Assembly: GCA_949357655.1 (NCBI GenBank)
Contig: CASHTG010000001.1
Location: 4,278,001-4,342,000 of the forward strand
Reading direction: 5' to 3'
Source: Parascedosporium putredinis
Taxonomy: Eukaryota > Ascomycota > Sordariomycetes > Microascales > Microascaceae
DNA length: 64,000 nucleotides
A program made the position numbers and the translations under genes. Below, piece by piece: positions 12,901 through 24,100 of this stretch. The notes beneath the pieces were generated by a model that saw nothing but the letters and a program-made list of their open reading frames with translations, was not told the origin of the DNA and did not search any database. Each line of letters begins with the position of its first letter. Position 1 is the first letter of the stretch.

Positions 12901-14042
12901 GTATGGTTGTTGTTCAATACATGTATGATTTCTGTGCGCTTCGCGTCCTCGCCAGTAGCCCCATCGGTACCGTATTCGTTCCCGCGCGTGTGGTCATGGT
13001 GTACTGGGCGCCTGGCTGCAACGAAAATGGGCGTATAAGCGCAATCCCAGCTGTCCTGCCAGAGCCGCGGCCCAGGACCTAGAATCGTCCTGATGTGGCA
13101 CTCTAGGATTCGGATGGCTTATTTTGGGGCGTCATGCAAGATTTATCGGTGCGGATCATGAATGTGCCAGTCAAGCCAGTATTGAACCCCTGACCGGATA
13201 GCGAGCCGACCCTGGAATAAGATGAACGTGGACATTAGACACCAAGGGCCAGCAGCGCAGGTGCCTGGGTGCGTACCGAGGGAAAGAGGATGTGATTCTG
13301 GGGTTCCCTTGGTAGGTTCTATCATCCCTTTAGATGTGTAGGAATGGGATTCCTCTGCCTTGCGCTGAGCTTGAAGCAACGAATAAAGATGATATGAGCG
13401 GAAGCTAGAGGTGGCATCTCCCAGTCGTCCCACGCCATGCGCTAGATGGAGGGCAATTCATTTGGATCACAAAGGAGGATGTAGCGCCCCTTTCCTCCCC
13501 AATAGTCTACATGTAGCGTTCGAGGAGGATGGAGGGGCGGAAAGGTGGATGCCAAAATGTCGCCTCGACATGCCCCTCAGTGGGGGCGCGGCCACTAAGT
13601 CAAGCCATCGTGTGTCTGGAGTGTTGCATTGCAATTCTTACCCCAGATTCACTTGTTCTCGGTTGTTATATGGGGTCTATATCTTGTTTCCTTTTCCTTT
13701 TTCACTTCTTTTTCAAATTTGCCTGATATTTGATGCTTTACCAAGGTACCCATAGTGTCCAGCACCAGCAGCGGGCTCAAATAGGACAGGGAGGAAGCAC
13801 AGAGAGGGGAGGGGAGGAATAAGCAGAGCCGAGAGGAACAGAACCTCGGAAATGAGGCATAGATTCCTGTTGGCCACGGAAAATGGAAGTGGCGTGGGTA
13901 AAATCATGAAGAGAGACTGGTGTAAAAAACGGACTACGAAGAACAGTCTGGCCCTCCCCTCTGTTTCAAAAGAAGAAGAAAAATATTAAAGGTATGGGGT
14001 AGGAGACGGAGCTCGTTCCTCGAAGGCTGCTTGTGCCCACCC

Positions 14043-14062
14043 AAAAAAAAAAAAAAAAAAAA
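14043..14062. repeat. Poly-A run of about 20
   Basis: An uninterrupted A homopolymer. It could be the tail of an old retroposed sequence, but no target-site duplication or recognisable body is visible beside it, so it is listed only as a simple repeat. Its length is likely unreliable given the homopolymer errors seen elsewhere in the window. Confidence 0.9.
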
Positions 14063-14212
14063 GAAGGCTTTTGAAGCCAAAGAAGAACAAGCCAACAGGG
14101 GACAGCGGGCTGAAGTGGGAGGCTCTCAACGGGTGGGGTGGTATTCGTGATGGTGGGCGGCAAGCCCAGGCGTGGATGGCTTGCGTTTCGAAGGGGATGA
14201 TTAAAAGAAATG

Positions 14213-14262
14213 TGGGCGTGGGCGTGGGTTTTGGCGTGGGCATGGGCGTGGGAGCGGGTGTG
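14213..14262 (+). repeat. GGGCGT minisatellite with G-quadruplex potential
   Basis: Degenerate tandem copies of TGGGCG. At least five GGG runs are separated by three to nine bases, which satisfies the usual G3 quadruplex pattern on the plus strand. Translated, it gives Val-Gly repeats on one strand and Pro-Thr repeats on the other, which explains the frames crossing it. No gene is close by. Confidence 0.85.
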
Positions 14263-17200
14263 GTGTGGATGGAGATGTGCTCGGCATCATCTCTCGACAG
14301 TTGATTTTCCTATGAAGATAAGGCTGCTTCCGCTCAGCAAAAGCGCCCCCTTGTCTGTCTACGGTCTTTGGAGGAATCCGTGGACGGGAAGGATCGTCGA
14401 AAGGCTGGGGCGGCATCGATGGCGCCTCATTCTGTCTCCTTCACGAAAGCAGTCAGGAAACGGTCCCTTTTGAGTGGGCCAGCAATTCGCCCATCCCCCT
14501 GAGCGTTCAATTCTTTGTCACCGTCCCCAAGGCTTCACGCCGAGGAAATGTTTGTCCTCTTGTCCATAATACAGGAAACCCCGTCTTAGGAGCATCGCGT
14601 TCGCAAGGTGAGGGATTATTATCGAACCCGGGGCGTCGATGAGGCAAATAAAGGAAAGGCACTCCGCTTTCAGCATGGCTGAGGGTGTCTTGTGAATCAT
14701 CCATCGACGGCTCGATCGCGACATGGTACACCGATACATCAGATTATTGGCACGCGCATACGACTTTGCACATCGATTCTGTGATGCCACCGATTGATGC
14801 TGGTGCTGGAAATGTACCATCAGAGGAAAAACAAAAATAAAGACAGGAAAAACAGAAGACGGTCCTAGTGTTCGGCTTCAGGTCGACGCAGTGACCCTAG
14901 CAGATCATTTGCAGGGGCCAGTCATTGGATGAGAATCCTAGCCCAAGAACGGTGGATGAATGGGACGCTATCCCGGATGCGGAATTACACACCTTGATCC
15001 TTTCGAAATTCTCGGAAGGGTGGGACCACAAGCTGATCTCCCGCGCTGGATCGAGCCGACCTTGGAAAAAGAGTTCGACTTTTGGCTTTATCATCGCACC
15101 TGCCGCACCGATATTTTTTCCCGTCCTCTGTTGGCATTCATTCATGTGGGACTCGTTGATACCCCCTTCTAGCCATTCTGTATTTTCCCGGCTTGATAGG
15201 TGCGATCAAGAGGAGAAGGGAGGAAGAAAAGGAGGCAAGGCATCGGGGACGCATTGGAGCCACCGCATTGACTCTCTTCACGGCCCGTGAAGTACCGATA
15301 GCTCGAGTTTATTCCAGCTCGCCTTTCGCGACCAAGGTACGAAGACCCCGCACTGTGTACGCGACTCCCCTGCCTCCGCTGGGTACAATGGAGCAGGCAA
15401 GGCAAGCACCATCAGTGGACATTGTTATCCCCTATTCCTCGTAAATAGTTCGTCATCCTCTCCTATAGCACCGAAGCAAGACAAATGGTGTCAAGAACCC
15501 TGGCTGCCAGGTGTATGGCTCAGCTGCAGCCCAACGAAAAGGGCACGCTGGCCTGTCAGTCATTATTAGAGCTCATGGTGGACGCTGGATCGCGGTGGAT
15601 CTTCAAGGCAAGCATGGATGCCAAAGCCTGGTCAGTCCCGAGGACGGTTCCCTTCTTTTGGTAAAGCCTTCAGCAGCAAAGGCTAGACTCCCCCTTGTAA
15701 AATCGTGCCACCCACGGCAGGTTTTCCACCGTCACCAAAGGGTTCGGAAGGTCTTCCGCTTGCATGGACATGGGCCCTCCATGTCCGTCGCGAATCGCGG
15801 CCAATAGGGCCAGAAGCATGCTAATACCAAAGTCTAGTGTAGGCAATGAAGGGCAATCATACCGTTACTAGCTCGATGTAAAGACCGTCAAACTCTGCAA
15901 GCGTGGCTAGAACTTTAGAAACAGAAGAGTTAGACACACTTTTGACTTGCACCGGCTTGTCCCCACCAATCTTTGATCTCCCGGATGATGCGCAAGATTC
16001 TTCCCGCATGATTAATGTTCTACGGAAAAGGAGCACAGAGCCTCCGAGTCTTTGCTTGCACAGCGGGTGGGCCCACCAACGTGGCCACGTCCCTCCACTG
16101 CGTGGAGGGCACGAGGTGTCTGGCTTGTCTCTCCCTCAAAGTCAAAGATTGAGCCTACTGAAGCTCGTGTCGAACAAGAAGCAGAGGTCAAGTTGTTTAT
16201 CAATTGCAGTGATCGCTGCAGCGAGTGCGCGAGATATTTGTTGGACCCAAGATACAAGGGAAAAAAAACACCCGTATTATCAAAGAAAGAATCCCCACGA
16301 AGCAACTAGCGCAGAAGTAGCCGGGGCTGCAGGGACGGCCACGGATGGCTAGGGAGCCTGTCCAAAGCTGAAGTGGTGCAGATCGAGGGCGAACGTCAGC
16401 CAAGATCCATCAATGATAGACGCACTGAAAATCGTGGACGGTCGCCGTAAACCCCACAGGAGCCCCTCGAAAGAATGTGTTTTGCCCACCTCAAAAGTTA
16501 CCAGGGCCTTTTTATCCATCGACGGAATGTTCTTTTTTTTTTTTTTTTTTTCTTCTTCCTTCTTCTTTTTCTTTACCTTATAATCACCACCATCAATTGG
16601 TATGGTTTCCCCGAAGCAAGCTTCACAAAAGCGAGAGCGATTGAACTAGCCCGGCGTTTAGCTGTGACACTGATACCACACGTCACTTCAGAATATGCAG
16701 CAGCAAACGCTGCGGGGCTACTTGTTGGGTTTTGCCAATTGTTCCTTCAAAGAAAGGCTTGGGGCAAGGCGGGAAGGGAAGGACATTCGCAAAAGAGTGC
16801 AAATAACCAATGGTATTATTGTTCCCCATGACTTGATTGAATGCATCAAGCACACCCTTCCCTTCTCCTGGAGTTGCATCTCTTACGAGAAGTACGTTGG
16901 TGGGACGATTTTGGCCGCTTGCAAAGACCTGAGGTGGTAAGAGGGTCTGTTTTTGAAGAATGTACATCATGGACTGAGAGTTTCCAAGGAATGCTCCTTT
17001 TTGTCACGAGGCAGGCAAGCTGAGAGACAGAGGGTGGGGAAAGAGGAGACTCGACCCCCTTCCCCAAAGAAACTTCATTCCCCATACAAGACGTCTCTGT
17101 CAATGTGGAACCGGTCGTCTGCCACGAGAGCCCACCTAGTCGCCACTAACTAGTTTCGAGCCCGGCCCAGTGCGGGTGGGCTGCGAGGCTGCCATGAACG

Positions 17201-19089
17201 TGAAAGCTTTGGGGCCTCAGACCCTGGTGTTCCGCACTTCATGGGTCTTGGGGTGATGGGAAGCAACACTAGCCAAGCACACGATGGACTTTAGACGGCA
17301 CCACTCTTAATACCAATAGTACGAGGGATGTCGATTCTATGCCATTTCACAAGCGCAGCCGAATCCCGAGTCAGAGCCTGGGCAAGAGACGTCACCAATC
17401 TAATACACGGGAGCGGGAATAAAAAGAAAGAAGAAAAAAGGGGGAGGAATCGTCAACAATAAACGAGACCGCTTCGCACTACATTTCGGCAAACTAAGAG
17501 AGCTGGTATTGGCCCTACTAGTTGGGGGAGGACCAGACCTCCATGCACTTCCATCTCCCAAAACCCCTGGCATTCCCAGCACCGGGGAGCGCAGGCGAGA
17601 ATGAGGCGTTTTGACAAGGTCCAGCCCAACCCGCTCGGAATTGAACACTGGCCTCCTCTTGTCCTGTACCCTCCTAGGAATGGGATCAATTGATGTGCTT
17701 GGTGCGGTGCCCTTGCCCCGTCCGGTTGTACATCAATTGCTACCCACCATCACACTTGAGATTATTTATTCCTTAGTTTGTTAGTAGCTGTTCTAGCAAC
17801 CTTTTGACATCCCGTTCAGCTAGTCAAGTACTTTGAATGCTCCAACATTGGACATCGACCTCTGAACGCAAGACTTCAATCATCGGCTGACAAGAAACCA
17901 GGCTGTGAGGAGGAGATAGGGGTTTCCCCTCTCTCTCTTTCCTGGCGAACGTGAGCCTGCAAATTGCTTGCGATTTACCTCTACCAATACTAATGTACCA
18001 TTCTTATTGCGAATATTCAGCTCGGCCACCCCTCGAACTATTTTCACCTTTGTCCTTTGATTTTCACTCTCCTTTTTTCCTTTTTTTTTTCTTTTTCCCT
18101 CTCGCACACTCTCGAGCCCCCACTGTAATGACGAAATTGTTGGTACTTTCTGGCATTGTCACTGTCCTCAGCACTGTTGAGTTTGGGGAGCTGGAGACTA
18201 CCGGATGAGGTACTCACATGGAAGACGCTAGTGCTGTATTATCACAAAGCTTCACCCATGCGACCCCGGTCTGCCCACACGCGTTATTCATTCCTGTTCC
18301 CTCCGCACACCCTCCCCCTTACCCTTGCCCTGTACCCCTGGGGGTTTGTCATTAAACTCAAAGCCACTTCGCAGCCCATCCCGACATGGAGCCCTCAGTG
18401 ACAAGGGTGCACCCTGGTTCGACCGTCGCCGACTCTCAGCCCCTCCGGTCCACGAGCCCTCCAATCCAGTCCCGGAAAAGTCGGTACATTGTTTGGGGGT
18501 ACACTACGCTGTACTATGGGACGCACTACTGGATTGTAGTCGGACAAAATCGACTGCATCACAGTCATCATCCCTATCTCGTCTTGGGAAGGTACTTGGA
18601 GCGAGAGGTGTACGACATGCCTCCCTTCTCCAGTGGAATCTCCAGTCGACAGGTACTGCTGCTAGCTCACCGTTGTGTGCTTTTCACTCACCACCAGGGC
18701 TTCTCATCCCCCTCCCTTACCGGAACCCCTAGAGTCGCTCTGAGACAAGGCCCCTTGGGCGTGGGAGGGAGCTATCCAGCTGCGTGCCGCGCAGTTTATT
18801 GGCCAAGGGATGGCCTGCGATTTCATCTGTTTTTGGTGGGAATTTGGGGCCCTAATGGCTTTGTGCTGGCCTGGCTGGCAAGGAACTGGGCAGTACCTCC
18901 TCCACTCTCACCCACTTTCGTACTTCTGAGGAGGGAAGATGGTCACTAGTTACCATCAGCTTTTGCGATACTTCTGACTGGGCCAGAGTAGTCCCTGCTC
19001 CAGCCTCTGGTACAGGCGGAACGTCACACACCCTGTGGACCAGACCCTTGGAACCCCCATTGCCGCCTTGGTGCCATCCACTATATGTA
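14263..19089. other. Intergenic stretch upstream of the zinc-finger gene
   Basis: No supportable gene. Plus-strand frames at 18325-18949 (up to 187 codons) overlap each other in different frames and have no domain-like sequence. A 19-base T run lies at 16533-16551. The right-hand part is probably the promoter and untranslated leader region of the transcription factor that starts at 19553. Confidence 0.4.
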
Positions 19090-19552
19090 CAATCTATATC
19101 CACATTCTCCATACTTCATACATGTGCACTCCTTCTCTCCTCTCCTCAACACAAACCTCTTCTTATATACCCTCAGCGCCTTTCGATCTCGATCTCCCGG
19201 TCGTGACGCCCTCACTCCTTCTAGGCCACCTCCCCCATCCCGACGAAACTATCTATCGCTCAGTTAGAAGAGCTTGTTAAGGTGTCAAAGGACTTGTGCC
19301 TAGCCTACTGTTGCTCGACAGCTTCTCCTACTCCCAAGCCGAGCCTGCGCCTTCCCCTCCAAACCCCACCTCTCAAAACGATAGTACGAATCAGCTCCTC
19401 ATCATCGTGATTGACGAGGCGTTCCTTTTGGGTCTTGACTCTAGGTCAGCCTACGCTCTTTCGAATCTGGGTAACCGCGCGGTTTGTGGGCGTCGAGGTT
19501 ATCCCTCAGCGAGGGACAACGAATCGCAAGCCGGGTTTCAAGAAGAGCCAAG
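19090..19552 (+). promoter_or_regulatory. Pyrimidine-rich leader of the zinc-finger gene
   Basis: The region just upstream of the start codon is rich in C and T (CT-rich blocks at about 19125-19190 and 19320-19375), typical of transcription start regions and 5' UTRs in filamentous fungi. I cannot place a transcription start site. Short upstream ATGs occur and could act as upstream open frames. Confidence 0.4.
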
Positions 19553-21104
19553 ATGTCAGCGACCATGGACCCGACGAGCTTCTCATCCCGCCGGCAGGCA
19601 ACTACGAGCCTTCCTCAGTTCCATCTCCCCGCGCCGGGAGAGATTCCCAGTATGCCAAAACCCTCTTCTGCAGCATTAGAGCTCCCCCTCTTTCCCGCAC
19701 CCTCATCTCCCCAGCAGCATTCTGACGCCAGTAATAGGAGTGACGAGCGATGGCCTAAGTCCCCTCTCCAGCGCCAACACCGGGAGCTCTCAGGGCTCCG
19801 GCGCGGCCGGCGGGCTCGCTGGATATTACGGAAACCATGCCCACGGCTCCTGGCCCACGCCGGGAGTGGCAACAGCTCCTACACGTTTGGTTCGACAAAT
19901 CAGCAGGGCCAGTCACTAACGCAGTCGGCGTACGGGAATAGGGGGTCTACGGACATTCGCATTACGGCCCACGACATCCCCAGTCCCCACCCAACGCGAA
20001 CGACGCTCTCCCCCTCCGACCTACGACCAAACTCACCACCAGTCGTATCAGTCCCAGCTGCCTAGTGTATCTTCTGCTGCGAGCGGAAGCAGCCTCGCAG
20101 CAGGTGGTGGTTTGGGCATCAGCCAAGGGGCAGGCGGGTCAGGACACGGGAGCCATGGAGCCACGCCTGGCACCGGTCCCACCGGCCCTCCCCGTCGAGT
20201 CTTGCTTCCAGTTTGCCCTCTCAGGCACCCCCACCGCAGAGCGCCATCCTAAACTCGCAAAGTTCAGCGAGCCATCAACAGCCTCCCTCTACCTCGCCCA
20301 CCCCAGCTGATCCTTACTCACGAACATCACCGAACCAGGGCTACTACGCACCAGTTTCGAGCTCGCACGCGCCCAATTTTCACCCTTCGTATGCCGCTCC
20401 CCCAGAACCCATCCAATTCACATGCTCCCCCAGCCTCGAGCTCGGCGCCTCGACCTCTGACCTCTATGGTCACACCGACAGGCATGGCGCCCCCTCAACC
20501 GTATCGAGGGTATTCGCAATATCCCCACATGCCGCACCATATGGCCGGACCCATCATGTCGAACATCAACAACCCCGGTGGCCAAATGTCTTTGGTACCT
20601 GGGGGTCGGTGTGCATCAAGGCTACCAAATGACCCACCACCGTATGTACGGGCAAGGGAACCATCAAACACACCAGGAGCGGCCCTTTAGATGTGACCAG
20701 TGCACTCAGTCTTTTAACCGCAACCACGATCTCAAGCGTCACAAGAGGATTCACCTGGCAGTCAAGCCGTTCCCCTGCACCTCATGCGACAAGTCTTTTT
20801 CAAGGAAAGACGCTCTCAAGGTAAGCAAACTACTACCCTTGTGTTCTTTTTAAGCTCGAGGAAAACATAGGTCCATCCACGTAGTCAAGCTCTCGTGCAT
20901 TATTAGTCGCTAACAATCTGATTTGTTTCTGGTATATAGAGGCACCGATTGGTTAAAGGCTGCGATACCGATTCTGGGATGCGGGGCGCGAATAAACCGT
21001 CAAGCCAAGACGGGACCGATCCGACTACCGGAAGGCCGCGAAGCAACGATTCGAACATCGACCCGAAGCTCGAGAGCCCACGAGATATGGGGATCCGGCG
21101 ATAG
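19553..21104 (+). CDS. C2H2 zinc-finger transcription factor (several frameshifts in the sequence)
   Basis: A nuclear DNA-binding regulator. Exon 1 is 19553-20820, the intron 20821-20939 (GTAAGC...TATATAG), exon 2 20940-21104 ending TAG; the product would be about 475 residues. The N-terminus (MSATMDPTSFSSRRQ, then TSLPQFHLPAP) and a Gln/Pro/Ser/Gly/His-rich middle are typical of fungal activators. Two fingers sit near the C-terminus. Finger 1 is C-x2-C-x12-H-x3-H (CDQCTQSFNRNHDLKRH). Finger 2 is C-x2-C-x12-H-x5-C (CTSCDKSFSRKDALK, then RHRLVKGC), split by the intron after DALK. The linker IHLAVKPF replaces the usual TGEKP. The tail is basic and Ser/Pro-rich. The middle changes frame several times between about 19720 and 20640, in a way best explained by small indels. 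I do not recognise a named orthologue with confidence; it is not CrzA, PacC or MtfA by finger pattern. ATG 19565 is an alternative start. Confidence 0.8.
20692..20963 (+). other. Paired zinc-finger domain, interrupted by an intron
   Basis: The first finger is encoded in exon 1 from 20692. The second begins in exon 1, is cut after DALK by the 119-bp intron 20821-20939, and finishes in exon 2 with RH and a final Cys at about 20963. Reading RHRLVKGC across the junction gives the last two zinc ligands (H and C), which confirms the splice sites. Confidence 0.85.
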
Positions 21105-24100
21105 GTCACGATGGAGGGTCTAGCAAGTCACGCTTAAAGTCAAAGACGATGTGGCATCTCTTTTGGCCGTCTTGATGTTGGGCTGTTTCCGGACGAAGAT
21201 CCTAGCCTTGACTATCGCATCGGGGGTCACTCCTCCCCCACGTATTCTCCTTTTATTTCTATCTTCTTGTCTTTTTTATTATTTCATTTTCATCAGCATC
21301 TTTTAACTCTACTTTTTCGGAACATCTTCAAGGGGTTTGGGACTTCCAAGGCATGGAACGGGAAGGAAACGGGTTTTTGGGACTCTGGACACGGCGACGG
21401 AAAAGACTGGATGGTTACGGAATACCAACTCCGGCGTCTACGGGAATCTTATGTGAAGGAATAAAAGCCACGGGGCATTGTTGCTCGTATATCGGTTTAT
21501 TTGCTCGGAACTTTTCTTGATTTCTTTTTGAACTTTTTCTTCTTCACCCTCTAGCCTACTTCATTCTTTTGTCCTTCCTCGATCTCACTTTTTCTTTTAC
21601 ACCTATGACTATTTATTACCTCGAGTTCTTATTCTGCTTTCCGCTTCCTTCTCTCTTAGAGGCATGGCTCGCATCGACCCTTTTGCTTTTCTGTTCTTTC
21701 GCCTCCCCTTTCTTTCTGTCTGTTGTGCATGATTGGGCGGGTCAAATGGAGGGTGACGGACACTGGACTTGGAGTTTCTTTTTCTTTTCTTGATTAATAT
21801 TGATTGCCGCACGGTTTTCTGCATTATAGTGAGATCTCGGGCGCTTCCTTGCGCCCCCTTGCGCCCCCGTGGGAAGGCCCGGCTCCAGCTTTACTCTACA
21901 GACTGGCTAAGCTGGACGAAGCTTCGGGCAGCACCATGACGGGAGGAGATACTTGTTTGGCATGTTCCATTATCTTGCGCCATTACGTGGGAGGCGAAAG
22001 AGGGTTGTGCTAGGCTACCCCGAATCCAAGAGACCCCGGCGGGTGTTGGTCCCCCTTTCGAAGCTAGCAAAGTCTAAGTCTGATCCGAAGGAACTCAAAG
22101 ACAGTGAAACAAGTATCGTTGATACTTGCACCCTCCTCCACACATGGAGGGGATTGTTTTGCCGCCATGCCCACTTGGAAACCACGTGTTACCAAGGGAG
22201 AAGGGGAAGAGGACAAGAAGCAAAGTATAGCCTGTGACAAGCCAGTACGCGATGGAGAGGAAGAGGAAGAGGGGGTCCAGCTGAGAGTGCCTCGGGACGA
22301 ACGGGCGTTTTTGCAAGAGAGGCCGGACTGTTGGATTCGGTGTAAACCAGTGGCAAGATTATGCCCGGGAATGCTTCTTGTTTGATTCTTTTGCCTTCTT
22401 CTGAGGGAAAGCCGAGGAAGTGGTGAGAGTAAAACCTCTTCGTCGCTAGGTTTGAACCCTCTCCAAGGCTTTCTCAACAGGGGTGAAACCGTCTCTTGCT
22501 ATTTCTGCACCCAGTACAATCAATCTTTCTTCGATCAGCCTCTTTCACCGGCTAACGACGAGTTGTTTTGGATGCTCTAATCTTGGAGCATTCTATTTCG
22601 GTTTTCTTTTCTTCTTTCCCTTTTCCTCTCTCTCTCTTTTTTTTTTTTTCTGTTTTGCGTAGCTTGTCTCGGCCATATTGAGACAAGAATCATGGGAAAC
22701 GCCACCCCTTCAGCGGGACAAGTGGAAGCCAAGTGCTGGGCGGGTAGACCGACGGACTACATTTCGGAGACTCGGTGGATAGTCTAGCTTTTAGGGAAAT
22801 GTGTCCTCCATCTTGTCCACTTTGCCTTCGTTTCCTTTCTTTTGCCTCCTCTCTCTCCGTGCGTGAAGCTTCATTTTCCCATTGGGGTGGGCGTAAAGAA
22901 CGTTAAATGGAACTGAGGCATGTTTGATGAATGAAGGGTTGAAACATTCCCCTTCACATTCCTCATCCCTAAAATGACACTGGGAGGGCTGACAGCAAGA
23001 TAGCCTTTTGGCAGAGAGGGTGTGATGGCATTGATGTCGACGGCCAACTACGGGCTCACCGGATAGACCGACTTCACGGACTACGCTCGGGTGAGCTCGC
23101 CTCCTTTCTTCTTTCTTTTTTTTTTTTTTGTGGGGGAGAGGAGGTGTGGTCCAACTTGGAACCGCGGTTGGGGGCGAAGGGAAAAGGAAACCCAAAAGTC
23201 GGGAGAACAGGAGGTGTAGACGGTCCACTGTATGACAACCGAATATCACCGAAGCGTGAATAAATCCAATAGAGTGGTCCCTCCTTCCAGCTGTGCCTCT
23301 GTGATAAAAGCCCCGACCTGGTTTGTCTTTGTGGGATTAGGAGGCCCTTTCTTCGTCCCCCATTCAACCACCAAAACCCCCGGGTTGGCCATGGGTTAGG
23401 CTATCCGAGGCGTGTGCTTTAGAGTGGGTTTTGGGCGAAGACAAGTGCGAGAGACCGCCTCACCGGCGAAGCTTGGAAAGAGGGTGGTCTCAACTCAACG
23501 AGGGGTTTATTGGAGAGTCGCCCAAGAAGAAAAGCCGGATCTGCATGCAGTGAACGCCCTCTTTGGCAAGTGGCTGCCTGGGCCAGCCTCAGCTTGCCCT
23601 AGCGCCTGCTTGGACTTGTAAGACACCCGCGAGGCGGACGGTACAATACACGCCCCCGCGCCCCCGGTACCTTCCCAGTGCTTTATTACTTGTATGTTCT
23701 TGTCCCCTTTTCTGCCGATCACCCAAGGGGAAGGAGAGGGTGGACGCACTGCCAAGTGATTGGAGAAATAGACCGAGGGTAGAGACAGGCGCCATGGCCG
23801 GCTGTGGCTGTCTCCTTCCTCCTGTCCCCCAGAAAAGCAATTCGGGGAACCTTATTGAAGGTAGAAAGGGGAAGGGGTGATGTTGTCCCTCGGTATGACT
23901 CTTGGCTCTTGGCCTTTCCTCTCGGTGGGGTTTTACGCTTCACGTCTCTCCGCAATCCCAAGGGAACGGATCATGTTGAACAAGGCCGAGATGACAATCG
24001 CTGTTCCGTATACGGACCTATCTATCTACTGCCCTCGTAAGTGAGACTCTCGAGAGGGCACCGAGCCATGCTTGTAGCGTTGAGGCCGGGAGTCCTACAA

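Larger units (their letters stand above)
8232..14212. other. Intergenic stretch with scattered simple repeats, no supportable gene
   Basis: No frame here carries domain-like sequence. Landmarks are an (AT)10 microsatellite at 12881-12900, a T-rich tract at 12108-12170, a TACAAGTA word at 11977-11984 and a 20-base A run at 14043-14062. A possible tRNA-like remnant is noted separately at 10490-10555. Minus-strand frames of up to 181 codons (for example 9522-10067) are matched by equally long frames on the opposite strand, which argues against coding. Confidence 0.45.

Noticed and set aside
13140..13240. Minus-strand GGTTCAATAC, a good B-box match
   Set aside because: No matching A-box or cloverleaf was found; a single nine-base match is expected by chance.
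14071..14304. Val-Gly repeat protein
   Set aside because: It is a translation of the GGGCGT minisatellite; the opposite strand is equally open.
14590..14680. Minus-strand GGTTCGATAATAATCC, tRNA-like
   Set aside because: The T-arm does not close and no A-box lies at a suitable distance.
16533..16551. 19-base T run as the tail of a retroposon
   Set aside because: No target-site duplication or retroposon body is visible beside it.
18325..18949. Overlapping plus-strand frames of 135 and 187 codons upstream of the zinc-finger gene
   Set aside because: Different frames over the same bases, no domain-like sequence; more likely promoter or leader DNA.
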